The translations under genes and the position numbers were made by a program. This document shows, one piece after another, positions 42,580 to 51,481 of a stretch of 64,000 nucleotides of DNA. Each line of letters starts with the position of its first letter. The stretch's first letter is position 1. Below the pieces are notes generated by a model, which saw only the letters and a list, made by a program, of their open reading frames with translations, did not search any database and was not told the origin of the DNA. Location of the stretch: contig NZ_VIRM01000027.1 of the NCBI RefSeq assembly GCF_006874475.1, positions 50,475 through 114,474 on the forward strand, read 5' to 3'. The DNA is from Microbispora hainanensis (GTDB lineage Bacteria > Actinomycetota > Actinomycetes > Streptosporangiales > Streptosporangiaceae).

Positions 42580-42634
42580 TTGATCTCTTCCATGGGGGTT
42601 CACGTCAGTGCGTCATTCGGCGTGGGGTCCAAAA

Positions 42635-43300
42635 TCAGCTCTCGTTGAGCGGGTTGCTCCAGGTGATGGTGATCAGCCATTTGCCGCCTACGACGCAGCG
42701 TCCAAAGGTGGTGGGCAGCGGCTCGCGTGGGTGGTAGCGGATCTCGCTTCCCCGGAAGTCCACCTCGACATCGTGGAAGCCGATGTCGTGCAGCCCGCCC
42801 GCGGACCGGTACCACTTGTAGTAGGACTCCTTGGCGCTGAAGATCAGGCGCGGCTCGAGCCGCCCATGGTGAATACGACCGATCGAGATCCGTGCCTGCT
42901 CGCCATCGGTCAACACGCTTCGCCAGACGGCTTGCGGCAGCTCCTGCGCCGGTTCGAGGTCGATGCCCAGGCCACCGACAGCCGCGGCGCTACCGACGGC
43001 GACGATGCATAGCCGCGGTTTGTGGCTGATGCTGCCGCGCACGTCCGCTGGCCAGTCCGGAGAACCGTCAGGGCGGACCAGCAAGGGCCCGGCCTCCGCG
43101 CCGATCTCGCGAAGCGCGGCGCGAGCACACAGCCGGCCGGCGATGAACTGCCGCTTACGCAAGAGGTCGCTGCGCGGCACCAGCGCGGCCTCGGCCGGAT
43201 GGAGGGAGCGGCCGCCGATCTGAGGCAGGCAGGCGCCGGCCTGGGCTGGATGGGGCGAACGAGTATCGACCTGGGCGGGATCGAGCGCGGTGAGGCGCAC
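42635..43300 (-). CDS. 4'-phosphopantetheinyl transferase, EntD/Sfp type
   Basis: The frame gives at least 221 aa with RKRQFIAGRLCARAALREIG, GSISHKPRLCIVAVG, GLGIDLEP and LIFSAKESYYKWY. The Asp/Glu and Lys of the last two motifs bind Mg and CoA. It would move phosphopantetheine from CoA to a carrier protein, though no carrier gene is visible. The GTG at 43300 is the first usual start after the upstream gene, but LRRLLPPG just before it looks like native N-terminus. A CTG overlapping the glycosyltransferase stop, or a truncated start, is therefore possible. Confidence 0.8.
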   Translation of the reverse strand: MRLTALDPAQVDTRSPHPAQAGACLPQIGGRSLHPAEAALVPRSDLLRKRQFIAGRLCARAALREIGAEAGPLLVRPDGSPDWPADVRGSISHKPRLCIVAVGSAAAVGGLGIDLEPAQELPQAVWRSVLTDGEQARISIGRIHHGRLEPRLIFSAKESYYKWYRSAGGLHDIGFHDVEVDFRGSEIRYHPREPLPTTFGRCVVGGKWLITITWSNPLNES

Positions 43301-43368
43301 ACCGGGAGGAAGCAGACGTCGCAGATATTCGACCTCCGCCGGTGGTATGGGATCGCCCGTAAGCGAAG

Positions 43369-44541
43369 TCAGCGTGCGGCCAGGGGAACCTCCGCGTACA
43401 GCTCGAGATGCCGCCGGGCGCTGGCCGTCCATGTGTAGTCCTCCGCCAGGCGCAGTCCGGCGGAACGCAGCCGGGCGCGCAGGTCCTGGTTGTCCAACGT
43501 GTCGGCGAGGGCGTCCGCCAGCGCGTCCGCGTCGCCGATGGGGACCAGCAAGGCGTCGCGGCCGGGGACCAGCCACTCGCGGAACACCGGCAGGTCGCTG
43601 GTCACCACGGGAACGCCGGCCGCCATCGCCTCCAGCGCAGCCAGCCCGAACCCCTCCTTCACCGAGGGGAACGCCAGCACGTCGGCCGCCGCGTACCAGG
43701 CCGCCATCTCCTCCTCGGGGACGGTGCCGAGCTCGACGATGTCCTTGCCGAGGGTGAGGTCGAGGGAGTCGAGACTCGCCAGGACCCTGTCCCGGTAGGC
43801 CCGGTGGTCCTGGAAGGAGTGGCCGCCGACCACCGCCAGCACCGGCGCCGGGGTGCGGTTCCTGATCAGCTTGGACAGGGCGGCCACGAGCGTGTCGGTG
43901 CCCTTGCGCGGCTCGATCCCACCGACGGCCAGCAACATCGGGCGGTCGCTCGCATCGACACGTGCGCGCAACCGCGCCACCAGCTCCGGTGCGGCCTCGC
44001 GGTATCGGAGCAGGTCGACCCCGTTGGGGACGACGGCCGCGCTGACGCCGTACTCGTCGCGCAGGATTCGTTCCCAGGTCCTGGTCACCACCAGGATCCG
44101 GTCGGGTTCGAGGATGGCCCGGGTCTGGCAGTCCATCAGGGACGGGCTGTCGAAGTCGTCGACGTGATGGACGGTCCGCACGACGCTGCTGGGAACCCCC
44201 GCGTCCCGCACGCGCGCCGCCGCACGTGCCGAAATGCAGTCCTGGGTGTGCAGGATGGGGTACTTGGCAGCAATGCCCGCCAGGGCGGCCTCGATCGCAT
44301 CGATGTTCGCCGCCACCTTCTCCTCCAGTCCTCCGGAGGTGGTGGGAGCAGGGATGACGTAGGTCGGGGCGGCGACCGGCCGGAAGAATCCCTTCGCCGG
44401 GTCCCCCAAGCCGACGATCACGACGTCCTGCCCGAGGGCGTTCAGCGCCTCGCCCAGCGCCAGCGTATGCGCGACTCCGCCCCGCGGTTTCGTGCTGTAG
44501 GTGACCAGCGCGACGGGCGGCAAGAGTGGGTGCCCGGTCAT
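43369..44541 (-). CDS. MSMEG_0565-family glycosyltransferase (GT4)
   Basis: This 390-aa protein has a GT-B fold with STKPRGGVAHTLALGEAL at the N-terminus, LLAVGGIEPRKGTDTL and the GT4 donor motif FPSVKEGFGLAALEAMAAG(V)P. The wording matches the MSMEG_0565 family, which co-occurs with the nitrilase-associated gene set. Its sugar donor and acceptor are unknown. The ATG overlaps the FdrA stop (ATGA), so it is translated with fdrA and arcC. Confidence 0.85.
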   Translation of the reverse strand: MTGHPLLPPVALVTYSTKPRGGVAHTLALGEALNALGQDVVIVGLGDPAKGFFRPVAAPTYVIPAPTTSGGLEEKVAANIDAIEAALAGIAAKYPILHTQDCISARAAARVRDAGVPSSVVRTVHHVDDFDSPSLMDCQTRAILEPDRILVVTRTWERILRDEYGVSAAVVPNGVDLLRYREAAPELVARLRARVDASDRPMLLAVGGIEPRKGTDTLVAALSKLIRNRTPAPVLAVVGGHSFQDHRAYRDRVLASLDSLDLTLGKDIVELGTVPEEEMAAWYAAADVLAFPSVKEGFGLAALEAMAAGVPVVTSDLPVFREWLVPGRDALLVPIGDADALADALADTLDNQDLRARLRSAGLRLAEDYTWTASARRHLELYAEVPLAAR

Positions 44542-46088
44542 CAGTGCACCTCTGCCAGTTCGGGCCGACGGCTCGCGATGGCCGCCGCCGCGTACGCGGC
44601 ACGTGCCGCGGTCTCGGTCACCAGGCAGCCGACCTGCTCGAGCGCGGCGCGTTGCCTGGCGTAACCCTGCGGATCCGTGTCGGCTCCGAGGACGTAGGCG
44701 ACGACGCGGGGGCCGCCGTCCGCGCTGATCTCCTCCATCACGGATGCGAGCTGCCCGGCCGGATCCTCATGCGAGCCATAACCGAGCACGACATCGAGCA
44801 GCACCACCGCGACCTCCGGATCGCGGGCTTCGCGCCGCATGATCTCCAGGCGAGTGGTGGGGTCGATCATCGGGTGGGGCCGGCCGACGGTGTACTCTTC
44901 CGCGCCGAGATCCAGCAGCACGTGCGTGCCGGGAGGAGCCGGGAGCGTGTGATCGTGTAGGAGCGGCTCGTTGGAGTAAACGTCTCCGAGCAGCTCTCCG
45001 ATGATCAGTTGCGCCTCATAGCAGAGCGTCCCGCCGGAGTAGTACCCCCGGACGGTACGCCGCTCCTCTCCCAGCGCGGCGATCGCGTCCTCCACCTGCC
45101 TGCGTACACCCTTCGACGTCGCCGTCGGTGTGACGCCGACCAGCCGGGCGGCGGCGAGCGCACCGTCCTCCAGTGTGCGGGCCAGCCGCACGCCGGAGGG
45201 CGTCTCCATGTCTCCAAGGCCGAGGAAGGTGGCCACCGTAGGGGTGGACGTGCACTGGCCCAGCACTTCGCGGGCGACTGTCTGGCTCGGCGGCTTGGAG
45301 ACCAGGAGGATGGCCTTGGTCGCCGGGTCCTTGTCGAGCATGCGCACGGCAGCCTTGGCCATCCGCCCTCCGATCTGCTCGGACAGGTCACGACCGCCGA
45401 CGCCGATCACGTGCGAAACGCCGACGCCCCAGCGATCCAGCAGTGCCGAGACCTCCTGCGCGCCGGTGCCGGCGGCGGCGACGACGCCGACCGGCCCCCT
45501 GCGTACCGAGTTCGCGAACCCCAGCCCGGTGCCCGAGATCACCGAGGTGCCGGCGCCGGGCCCCATCACCAGCAGGCCGAGCTCGTTGCCGCGTTTCTTG
45601 AGCTCCGCCTCCTCCTCGATGGAGACGTTGTCGCTGAACAGCAGTACGTGCAGTCCTTCGGAAAGCGCGTGGTGGGCTTCCAGCGCAGCGTATTCCCCGG
45701 GGACGGAGACGATCGCCACGGTGGCGTCCGGCATCTGCTCCACGGCCTGTCGAAGGGTCCGTGGCGGCGCGACGGCGTCGCCCTCCGACTCGGCCGGGGC
45801 CTGCGCGTACACGGCCTCCGTGCCGGAGTCGAGAGCGGTCTGCGCCGCGGCCTCGCCGCTCGTGCGTACGGCGAGAACGAGATCGTTCGACCCTGCAGTG
45901 CCGATGACTTCCTCGCCGAACCCCTCGGCGGCGAGGTTCTCCAGCCCCGAGGGGGTGGCCATGACCGCGCCGGCCCAGGAGACGTCCTCCCGTTCGGACA
46001 TCACCGAGGTGGCGACAAGCAGCCGCAGCGAGTCACAGTACGTGTCGCGGACGATGCGGACTCGGGCGATGTGGTTCGTTGTACTCAT
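44541..46088 (-). CDS. fdrA: FdrA-family (succinyl-CoA-synthetase-like) protein
   Basis: This 515-aa protein has two CoA-binding/ligase-like Rossmann halves: LLVMGPGAGTSVISGTGLGFAN, GPVGVVAAAGTGAQEVS and a C-terminal domain with VVLLDVVLGYGSHEDPAG. FdrA works with YlbE (DUF1116) and YlbF as an oxamate carbamoyltransferase in E. coli, making carbamoyl phosphate from oxalurate. A DUF1116 gene is present on the other strand at 56110, but no YlbF-like gene is seen. The start overlaps the carbamate kinase stop (ATGA). The substrate here need not be oxalurate. Confidence 0.86.
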   Translation of the reverse strand: MSTTNHIARVRIVRDTYCDSLRLLVATSVMSEREDVSWAGAVMATPSGLENLAAEGFGEEVIGTAGSNDLVLAVRTSGEAAAQTALDSGTEAVYAQAPAESEGDAVAPPRTLRQAVEQMPDATVAIVSVPGEYAALEAHHALSEGLHVLLFSDNVSIEEEAELKKRGNELGLLVMGPGAGTSVISGTGLGFANSVRRGPVGVVAAAGTGAQEVSALLDRWGVGVSHVIGVGGRDLSEQIGGRMAKAAVRMLDKDPATKAILLVSKPPSQTVAREVLGQCTSTPTVATFLGLGDMETPSGVRLARTLEDGALAAARLVGVTPTATSKGVRRQVEDAIAALGEERRTVRGYYSGGTLCYEAQLIIGELLGDVYSNEPLLHDHTLPAPPGTHVLLDLGAEEYTVGRPHPMIDPTTRLEIMRREARDPEVAVVLLDVVLGYGSHEDPAGQLASVMEEISADGGPRVVAYVLGADTDPQGYARQRAALEQVGCLVTETAARAAYAAAAIASRRPELAEVH

Positions 46089-47038
46089 ACGATGCTCTCG
46101 ACTGGTTCCGGGATGATACGGGTACCGATGCCGGTAGACGGGTCGAGCGCACCGAGCATGTGCTCGGCGCATGTGATGACCGCCGTCCCACCGCTGTCAC
46201 GGACGAACTCGATCGCCGCCTGCATCTTCGGTCCCATGCTGCCTGGGGGGAACTGGCCTTCCGCCAGATACTTCTGTGCGATAGCGAGGGGCATCTCGTG
46301 GACGACGCGGGCCTGTGGGGTGCCGAAGTCGATGGACACCGCGTCCACCCCCGTGACCATGATCATCGCTCCCGCCCCGACAGACCGGGCGAGGCGGGCG
46401 GCCGCCGAGTCCTTGTCGATCACGGCGTCGACGCCTTGGTAGCGCCCGCCCTCGCGCGACACGGCCACGCCGCCGCCCCCGGCCGCCAGCACGATCTTGT
46501 CGGCAGCGAGCAGGGTCTCGACGGCGGACGACTCCAGCATCTCGATAGGGAGTGGAGACGCGACCACCCGCCGGTACCCCCGCCCCGCGTCCTCTCTCAT
46601 GTCCCATCCGCGCTGCCCGGACAGGGCGAGCGCCTGTGCCTCCGTGAAGAAGGGGCCGATGGGTTTGACCGGCGTCTGGAACGCCGGGTCTCCGCGGTCC
46701 ACGGTCATGTGCGAGATGACGGCGACAGCCGTACCGGGGCCGAGGATCGAGTCGATCGCGCGTACGAGGACGCTGCCCAGTTGTCCCTCCGACATTGCGT
46801 TGAGGATGTGCAACGGCTGGGGTGGCACGAGATCGCCTCCCCCCTCCTGCTGGATCGACAGGTTGCCGACCTGAGGGCCGTTACCATGAACGACGACCAC
46901 CCTCCATCCCGCTCTGTACAGGTCCGCAATCCCTGTTGCCATCTGGATGGCATTGCTCTCGATCTGCTCGGAAGTGCCCTCCTGATCTGCTCGGGTCAGG
47001 GCGTTCCCGCCGAGTGCCACCACAGCGACATGGTTCAC
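46085..47038 (-). CDS. arcC: Carbamate kinase
   Basis: This 317-aa protein is taken from GTG 47038 after GAGGTGGGG. It has VVALGGNAL at the start, VVVHGNGPQVG, a PxKPIGPFF loop, VLAAGGGGV(A)V and GSMGPKMQAA, all standard carbamate kinase motifs. The enzyme turns carbamoyl phosphate and ADP into ATP, CO2 and ammonia. As the first gene of the CK-FdrA-GT-PPTase operon it fits a catabolic role at the end of a carbamoyl-releasing pathway. It is divergent from the unknown gene at 47113. Confidence 0.92.
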   Translation of the reverse strand: MNHVAVVALGGNALTRADQEGTSEQIESNAIQMATGIADLYRAGWRVVVVHGNGPQVGNLSIQQEGGGDLVPPQPLHILNAMSEGQLGSVLVRAIDSILGPGTAVAVISHMTVDRGDPAFQTPVKPIGPFFTEAQALALSGQRGWDMREDAGRGYRRVVASPLPIEMLESSAVETLLAADKIVLAAGGGGVAVSREGGRYQGVDAVIDKDSAAARLARSVGAGAMIMVTGVDAVSIDFGTPQARVVHEMPLAIAQKYLAEGQFPPGSMGPKMQAAIEFVRDSGGTAVITCAEHMLGALDPSTGIGTRIIPEPVESIV

Positions 47039-47112
47039 GAGCCGTCCCCACCTCAATGTCCGATAATAGATGAGACGTTTACGATAGTGAACTGTTCGGA
47101 AGGAGTTGGTCA

Positions 47113-47787
47113 ATGACCGAGCCTGACCCGACACCTGCCGCGGGTCCTCGGGAGGCAGCCGAAGAGCTCTCCCGCCAGTGGGCGGCGACCTCAGAGCGGG
47201 CGTTCTCTGCCGGTCTGCATCAGCCAGACATCTACCTCAGGACCACACGGCTCGCCGGCGCGGTCGCGGAGGAACTCCGTCGGCGCGGGCGGGGCATCGG
47301 ATCCCTGCTCGACGCATGGCGCGAGCACGGCGACCTGGTCCGCCGGGTCGCCCGGTCCAGCGAATCCCTTACCGCCGAGGGCTTGGACATCGAGGCGATC
47401 GCCGGCGCTGCGTTCACGATCCGTTATCGAGAGGTCCTGGAAGAGGTCACGTGCGACGATCGGCTGGCCGCCCTCGCGGCTGCGCCGACGGACACGAGGT
47501 GGGTGGTGCTGGAGGAGTCCGGCTATCGTCCCGGGGATCCGTTCGTTCCCTACCGGCGGCTCGAGGCCGATGCCCGCACTGGACGCGCGCTGCTGGTGAC
47601 GACGCGGCCGGATGATGCGTTCACGGGCTGTGTTCACGTCGTCGAGCAGGGGTTCATCGACATCGATACCGGACGGCTGACGGCAGGCGACCCTGCGCGG
47701 GACGTCCATGAGGCGCGCTCCGCCGCTGAGCGGGAGGCATTGGTCGAACGTCTCCGGCCCTCACTCGAGGGTGATGCCACTGGCTGA
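47113..47787 (+). CDS. Unrecognised protein of the CoM/Nit1C-like locus
   Basis: This 224-aa protein starts after GGAAGGAG. It has a helical N-terminal half (EAAEELSRQWAATSERAF..., to about residue 110) and a mixed half with VVLEESGYRPGDPFVPYRRL. No signal peptide, membrane segment or known motif is seen. It is not similar by eye to YlbF, the third oxamate-carbamoyltransferase subunit. Placed alone between the divergent arcC operon and the radical SAM gene, it is probably specific to this pathway. Confidence 0.7.
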   Translation: MTEPDPTPAAGPREAAEELSRQWAATSERAFSAGLHQPDIYLRTTRLAGAVAEELRRRGRGIGSLLDAWREHGDLVRRVARSSESLTAEGLDIEAIAGAAFTIRYREVLEEVTCDDRLAALAAAPTDTRWVVLEESGYRPGDPFVPYRRLEADARTGRALLVTTRPDDAFTGCVHVVEQGFIDIDTGRLTAGDPARDVHEARSAAEREALVERLRPSLEGDATG

Positions 47788-47820
47788 GACTGTGCGGGGT
47801 ATGTTGCCACTTCCTGGGTC

Positions 47821-47853
47821 TTTCCTATAGAAGTACAGAGAAGTTTCCTATAG
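47821..47853 (+). promoter_or_regulatory. Direct repeats TTTCCTATAG upstream of the radical SAM gene
   Basis: Two identical 10-bp AT-rich units start 23 bp apart (about two helix turns) inside a 132-bp gap. Each contains the palindrome CTATAG. They suit binding of a dimeric regulator such as the XRE-cupin protein of this locus. Confidence 0.5.
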
Positions 47854-47919
47854 TAGATGAAGATTTCAGGGAGTGCAGGGCAGGCACCGTGTGCGAGCGG
47901 CCCGGCAAGGAGCTGTGAC

Positions 47920-49080
47920 ATGACCCAGGCGAATGACCGAGTAGCCGATGCGACGGAGACCGCCGAACTGATCGTCAAACTCCAGAGTCTGGGGCTGCGG
48001 ACCGACGGGTCCATCGGGGCGCGCAAGGGCGGCGCCGGCCCCGCCGACGCGGGGATGCTGTGGATCAACGGAGCACCCGTCACCGTCCCGACCACGGCCG
48101 GCTACGTGCAGGACTCGCCGTACGCGCTGCGGCAGGAGGACGACGGCTTCGGCGTCTACGAGGGCTCGGTCCGGCTGGCTGACGCGTCGCTCGCGCCACG
48201 GCCCAAGTACTACGACATGGAGACCGCAGGCGGCGTCCCATACTGGAAGATCGCCCTGTTGCACCTCGACTCCCTGGCGAGCACGGTCCTGCAGACCTGC
48301 GCCTACTGGGGGAACTCGGACCAGTGCAAGTTCTGCGGCATCGGGGTCTCCCTCGACGCCGGCCGTACCATCGCGAAGAAGACGCCCGAGATGCTGGCGG
48401 AGGTGTCGGTGGCGGCGCGGGATCTCGACGGCGCGGTCGACGCAACGCTGACGACCGGCAGCACCGCCACCCCCGACCGCGGCGCGCTCTATGTGGGCAA
48501 GTGCGCGAAGGCGGTGAAGGAGGCGTCCGGACTGCCGGTGCAGGTCCAGTTCGAGCCGCCCTCCGACCTCGACGTGATCAACCGCGTCCGCGACATGGGC
48601 GTCGACTCGGTCGGCATCCACGTGGAGACCTTCGACCCCAAGGTGCTCGCGGAGATCGCGCCGGGTAAGGCGCGATGGGGCATCGAGGCATACTTCACCG
48701 CCTGGGAACGTGCTGTCGAGGTCTTCGGCGCGGGCCAGGTGTCCACCTATGTGATCCTGGGCATGGGGGAGGACCCCGAGATCACGGTCGAGATGTGCAA
48801 GCGCGCGGTGGACATCGGGGTCTACCCGTTCATCGTCCCGCTGCGCCCGGTGCCCGGCAGCCTCATGGAGGACGCGCTTCCGCCGTCCTCGGCGTACGTC
48901 GAGGGGATCTATCGGCAGATCGTCCCGCAGATGTTGCGACGCGGGCTCACCGCGGCCGGGACCAAGGCCGGCTGCGCACGCTGCCAGGCCTGCTCCGGGA
49001 TGGCGGCCCTCGAACGTGTCGGTTCGGGTTCGACGAAGGGTCTGGCTGATGGGCGTACGGCTCTCCCGCTCGTCGTCTGA
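47920..49080 (+). CDS. MSMEG_0568-family radical SAM protein
   Basis: This 386-aa protein starts at ATG after AAGGAG. The Fe-S site is CAYWGNSDQCKFC (Cys about 127, 136, 139), a CX8CX2C spacing instead of CX3CX2C, as in this nitrilase-associated family. A barrel with GVDSVGIHVETFDP and a YVILGMGEDPEITVEMCKRA segment follows, then a C-terminal KAGCARCQACSG with three more Cys that could hold a second cluster. It resembles biotin-synthase-like enzymes in layout. The reaction is unknown. Confidence 0.86.
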   Translation: MTQANDRVADATETAELIVKLQSLGLRTDGSIGARKGGAGPADAGMLWINGAPVTVPTTAGYVQDSPYALRQEDDGFGVYEGSVRLADASLAPRPKYYDMETAGGVPYWKIALLHLDSLASTVLQTCAYWGNSDQCKFCGIGVSLDAGRTIAKKTPEMLAEVSVAARDLDGAVDATLTTGSTATPDRGALYVGKCAKAVKEASGLPVQVQFEPPSDLDVINRVRDMGVDSVGIHVETFDPKVLAEIAPGKARWGIEAYFTAWERAVEVFGAGQVSTYVILGMGEDPEITVEMCKRAVDIGVYPFIVPLRPVPGSLMEDALPPSSAYVEGIYRQIVPQMLRRGLTAAGTKAGCARCQACSGMAALERVGSGSTKGLADGRTALPLVV

Positions 49081-49546
49081 TCTCGGCGAGCCGGCGCTCG
49101 TCTGCCGTTCTGCGGTCACACCGGACGAGCTGGCGCAGCACGTGAGGATTCGGCAGGCGGTCTTCGTCGAAGAACAGGGGCTGTTCGAGCAGACCGACCA
49201 GGACGAGTTCGATCGCGATCCCACGACCCACCACGTGGTCGGATACGCGAACGGCGTCCCGATCGGCACCGTCCGGTTGTACCGCGTACCCTCGCCGGAC
49301 GGCGACGAGGTGCTGTGGAAGGGAGATCGGCTGGCGGTCCTGCCCGGGCATCGTCATCTGATGCTGGGCGGGCCGCTGGTCAGGTACGCGGTCGCGACCG
49401 CGGCGTCCGCGGGCGGCGACCGCATGCTCGCCTTTGTGCAGCTCACGAACGTGACCTTCTTCCGAAGGCTCGGCTGGTCGAGGGTCGGTGAGCCGGTACC
49501 GTACGTGGGCGTGCCTCACCAGCAGATGAGCATCGACCTCACGTGA
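49049..49546 (+). CDS. MSMEG_0567/Sll0786-family GNAT acetyltransferase
   Basis: This 165-aa protein starts at ATG 49049 inside the end of the radical SAM gene, with AAGGG eight bases before. RIRQAVFVEEQGLF, GYANGVPIGTVRLYR and a LPGHRHLMLGGPLVRYAV acetyl-CoA loop give the GNAT fold, and NVTFFRRLGW ends it. The acceptor is unknown. It belongs to the conserved nitrilase-associated set and is translationally coupled to the radical SAM gene. Confidence 0.86.
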   Translation: MGVRLSRSSSDLGEPALVCRSAVTPDELAQHVRIRQAVFVEEQGLFEQTDQDEFDRDPTTHHVVGYANGVPIGTVRLYRVPSPDGDEVLWKGDRLAVLPGHRHLMLGGPLVRYAVATAASAGGDRMLAFVQLTNVTFFRRLGWSRVGEPVPYVGVPHQQMSIDLT

Positions 49547-49578
49547 CGACCTCGTACGGCAGGCGGGGCCGTGCCGCC

Positions 49579-50541
49579 TCAGCGAGCCAGCCGGGTCACC
49601 GACTCCCGCTTCAGGTCGAAGACGACCACCGATCCGGAGGCGTCGCCGATGCGCACTTCACCGGTGTCGTCCAGCGTCCCGATCCGCTGCGCGGTGAGGC
49701 CGCGGGCGGTGAACGCCTCAAGGCATTCCCCTACCTTCTCGGCCGGCGTCGTCAGCAGGAACGCGAAGCAGGGGAAGCAGGACAGCCAGTCGCCGATCGG
49801 CACCCCCGCGGGCACCGGAAGCACGTCCAGATCGACCTGGACGCCGAGCTTGCGCGCCTCCAGGAGCATGGCCAGCGAGCCGATCATTCCGGCCATGCTC
49901 ACGTCCTTGGCGGCCGCGGCGGCACCCCGCTCCGCGACCTCGGCCAGGGTGCGGACGTCACCCGCGAGACGTTCGCCACGCTCCTCGAACGATGGGAAGA
50001 ACAGGAAGTCCTCCCGCATCCTCCCGTCGAGGCAGCAGGCGAGGACAAGTGCCTGGCCCGGCTCGGCGTGGATCGCCGAGAGCACAAGGTCCGCGGCGCC
50101 AAGCCCGAACGCCGACAGGCTGGGCGGCCCGTCCGTCTCGGTGAGGTGCCCGCCGACGATCGGCACCTCATACACCTCGGCGGCCCACTTCAGGCCCTCG
50201 AGGATGGCCTTGGCGACGTCGCGCGGGCCCGTCACCGTGTCGACGATCGCGAGTGGCCGGGCCCCCATGGCGGCGAGGTCGTTCACATTCGCGAGGACCG
50301 CCGCGATGCCCGCGCCGTACGGGTCCTTGGCGACGAAGGCGGGCAGCATCGCCTCACCCCCCACGATCAGATTGCGTCCCCGGTCGTGCACGACCGCTCC
50401 GTCGTCACCGGGCCCGGCCCACCAGTCCCCGCCGCCGAAAACATCGGCGACCACGCCGATGGAGTTCTTGGCCGCGACACCCGGCAGGCTCCGGAGCCGG
50501 CGCGCCAGTTCTTCAAGATCATGAGTGTTGCGTGTGAACAA
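49579..50541 (-). CDS. Sll0787-family AIR-synthase-like protein
   Basis: This 320-aa protein is taken from TTG 50541, seven bases after GGAAG. It has the PurM/ThiL/SelD N-terminal fold (IVGGEAMLPAFVAKDPYGAG, NVNDLAAMGARPLAIVDT, a VPIVGGHLTETDG loop) and a C-terminal domain with SMAGMIGSLAMLLEA. It is of the nitrilase-associated AIR-synthase-like family, not PurM. ATP-dependent activation of a carbonyl or acyl group is the family chemistry; the substrate is unknown. It is convergent with the GNAT gene and divergent from comA. Confidence 0.85.
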   Translation of the reverse strand: MFTRNTHDLEELARRLRSLPGVAAKNSIGVVADVFGGGDWWAGPGDDGAVVHDRGRNLIVGGEAMLPAFVAKDPYGAGIAAVLANVNDLAAMGARPLAIVDTVTGPRDVAKAILEGLKWAAEVYEVPIVGGHLTETDGPPSLSAFGLGAADLVLSAIHAEPGQALVLACCLDGRMREDFLFFPSFEERGERLAGDVRTLAEVAERGAAAAAKDVSMAGMIGSLAMLLEARKLGVQVDLDVLPVPAGVPIGDWLSCFPCFAFLLTTPAEKVGECLEAFTARGLTAQRIGTLDDTGEVRIGDASGSVVVFDLKRESVTRLAR

Positions 50542-50638
50542 GGCGGCTCTTCCGTTTCGGTGCAAATTGGGGCGAAAGTTAATATTGGGGCCAAAGGCCG
50601 CAAATGGCGTCATATCAGCCAGTGAGGAAGCCGTTTCC
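50542..50638. promoter_or_regulatory. Divergent promoter region of AIR-synthase-like gene and comA operon
   Basis: This 97-bp stretch is AT-richer than its surroundings and holds a direct repeat of TTGGGGC (about 50566 and 50586) separated by GAAAGTTAATA. It must contain the promoter of the CoM operon. No palindrome shared with 47821 or 61173 was found. Confidence 0.45.
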
Positions 50639-51481
50639 GTGATAGGACAACCTACCCGAGACCGTACCTCCGATCGGGGCCTGACCTCGGCGGTGCCCGA
50701 CTTCCTTGCGTTACCGCCCCGCGTGGAGAAGCCTCGCCGGCACGGCGTCTCCCACGTTCTCGACAACGGCATGTCCGTGGCCGAGGTGGAGCAGCGACTG
50801 GCGGCCGCTGCCGCGAGCATCGACCTGTGGAAGTTCGGCTGGGGAACCGCCTACGTCGACCCGTCGCTCGGCGAGAAGCTCGACCTGCTGGCCGCGCACC
50901 AGGTGCTCGCCTGCACGGGCGGCACCCTGCTGGAGATCTCGTGGCGGCAGGGCGTGCTGGACAGGTTCATGGACTGGGCCGAGGCCGTGGGCTTCCCGTG
51001 TGTCGAGGTTTCCTGCGGCTCGGTGGAGATGTCGCGGGCGGACAAAGACAAGATCATCGAAGCTGCCGCCTCCCGGTTCCTCGTCCTGTCCGAGGTCGGA
51101 CTCAAGGATCCCGCCCCGGCGCCCTCGGCCAGGGAGTGGGCCGCGGATGCGCGGGCCGACACGGAGGCGGGCGCCACCTGGGTGCTGACGGAGGGGCGCG
51201 AGAGCGGCACCGTCGGCCTGTTCGACGCCGAGGGCAGGGTGCGCGCCGACATCGCGGACGCCGTGGTGTCCGCAGCCGGCCTCAGGGCCACCCTGTTCGA
51301 GGCCCCGCGCAAGGCGCAGCAGGCGTGGTTGATCAGGCGCTATGGCGCGAACGTCAACCTCGGCAACATCCAGCCCGCCGATGCGCTGGCCGTCGAGACG
51401 CTCCGGCTGGGCCTGCGGTCCGACACTATCGAGACGCTTTCCAGGTGCGGAGAGGAGCGCGCAGGAGTGGAGAGATCATGA
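50639..51481 (+). CDS. comA: Phosphosulfolactate synthase (ComA family), first CoM step
   Basis: This 280-aa protein is placed at GTG 50639, eight bases after GAGGAAG. The ComA TIM barrel is clear: RRHGVSHVLDNGMSVAEVEQ, WKFGWGTAYV, ACTGGTLLEI, EVSCGSVEMSRADK, LSEVGLKDP, LTEGRESGTVG, FEAPRKAQQA, NVNLGNI and LRLGLRSDT. The enzyme adds sulfite to phosphoenolpyruvate to give phosphosulfolactate. In bacteria its homologue XcbB starts CoM biosynthesis. The stop overlaps the next start (ATGA), beginning a six-gene coupled operon. Confidence 0.9.
   Translation: MIGQPTRDRTSDRGLTSAVPDFLALPPRVEKPRRHGVSHVLDNGMSVAEVEQRLAAAAASIDLWKFGWGTAYVDPSLGEKLDLLAAHQVLACTGGTLLEISWRQGVLDRFMDWAEAVGFPCVEVSCGSVEMSRADKDKIIEAAASRFLVLSEVGLKDPAPAPSAREWAADARADTEAGATWVLTEGRESGTVGLFDAEGRVRADIADAVVSAAGLRATLFEAPRKAQQAWLIRRYGANVNLGNIQPADALAVETLRLGLRSDTIETLSRCGEERAGVERS

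Larger units (their letters stand above)
42338..42634. other. Non-coding junction: integrase end, tRNA-Gly scar, 24-bp palindrome
   Basis: From left to right: paired CTGGCACG repeats (42342-42360), a GGCCC/GGGCC-type tRNA terminator remnant plus tRNA-Gly 3'-end fragment (42383-42454), and a perfect palindrome (42556-42579). No gene is seen. Confidence 0.65.

Noticed and set aside
49579..50541. PurM (AIR synthase) of purine synthesis
   Set aside because: The wording and context fit the Sll0787 nitrilase-associated family; no purine genes adjoin.
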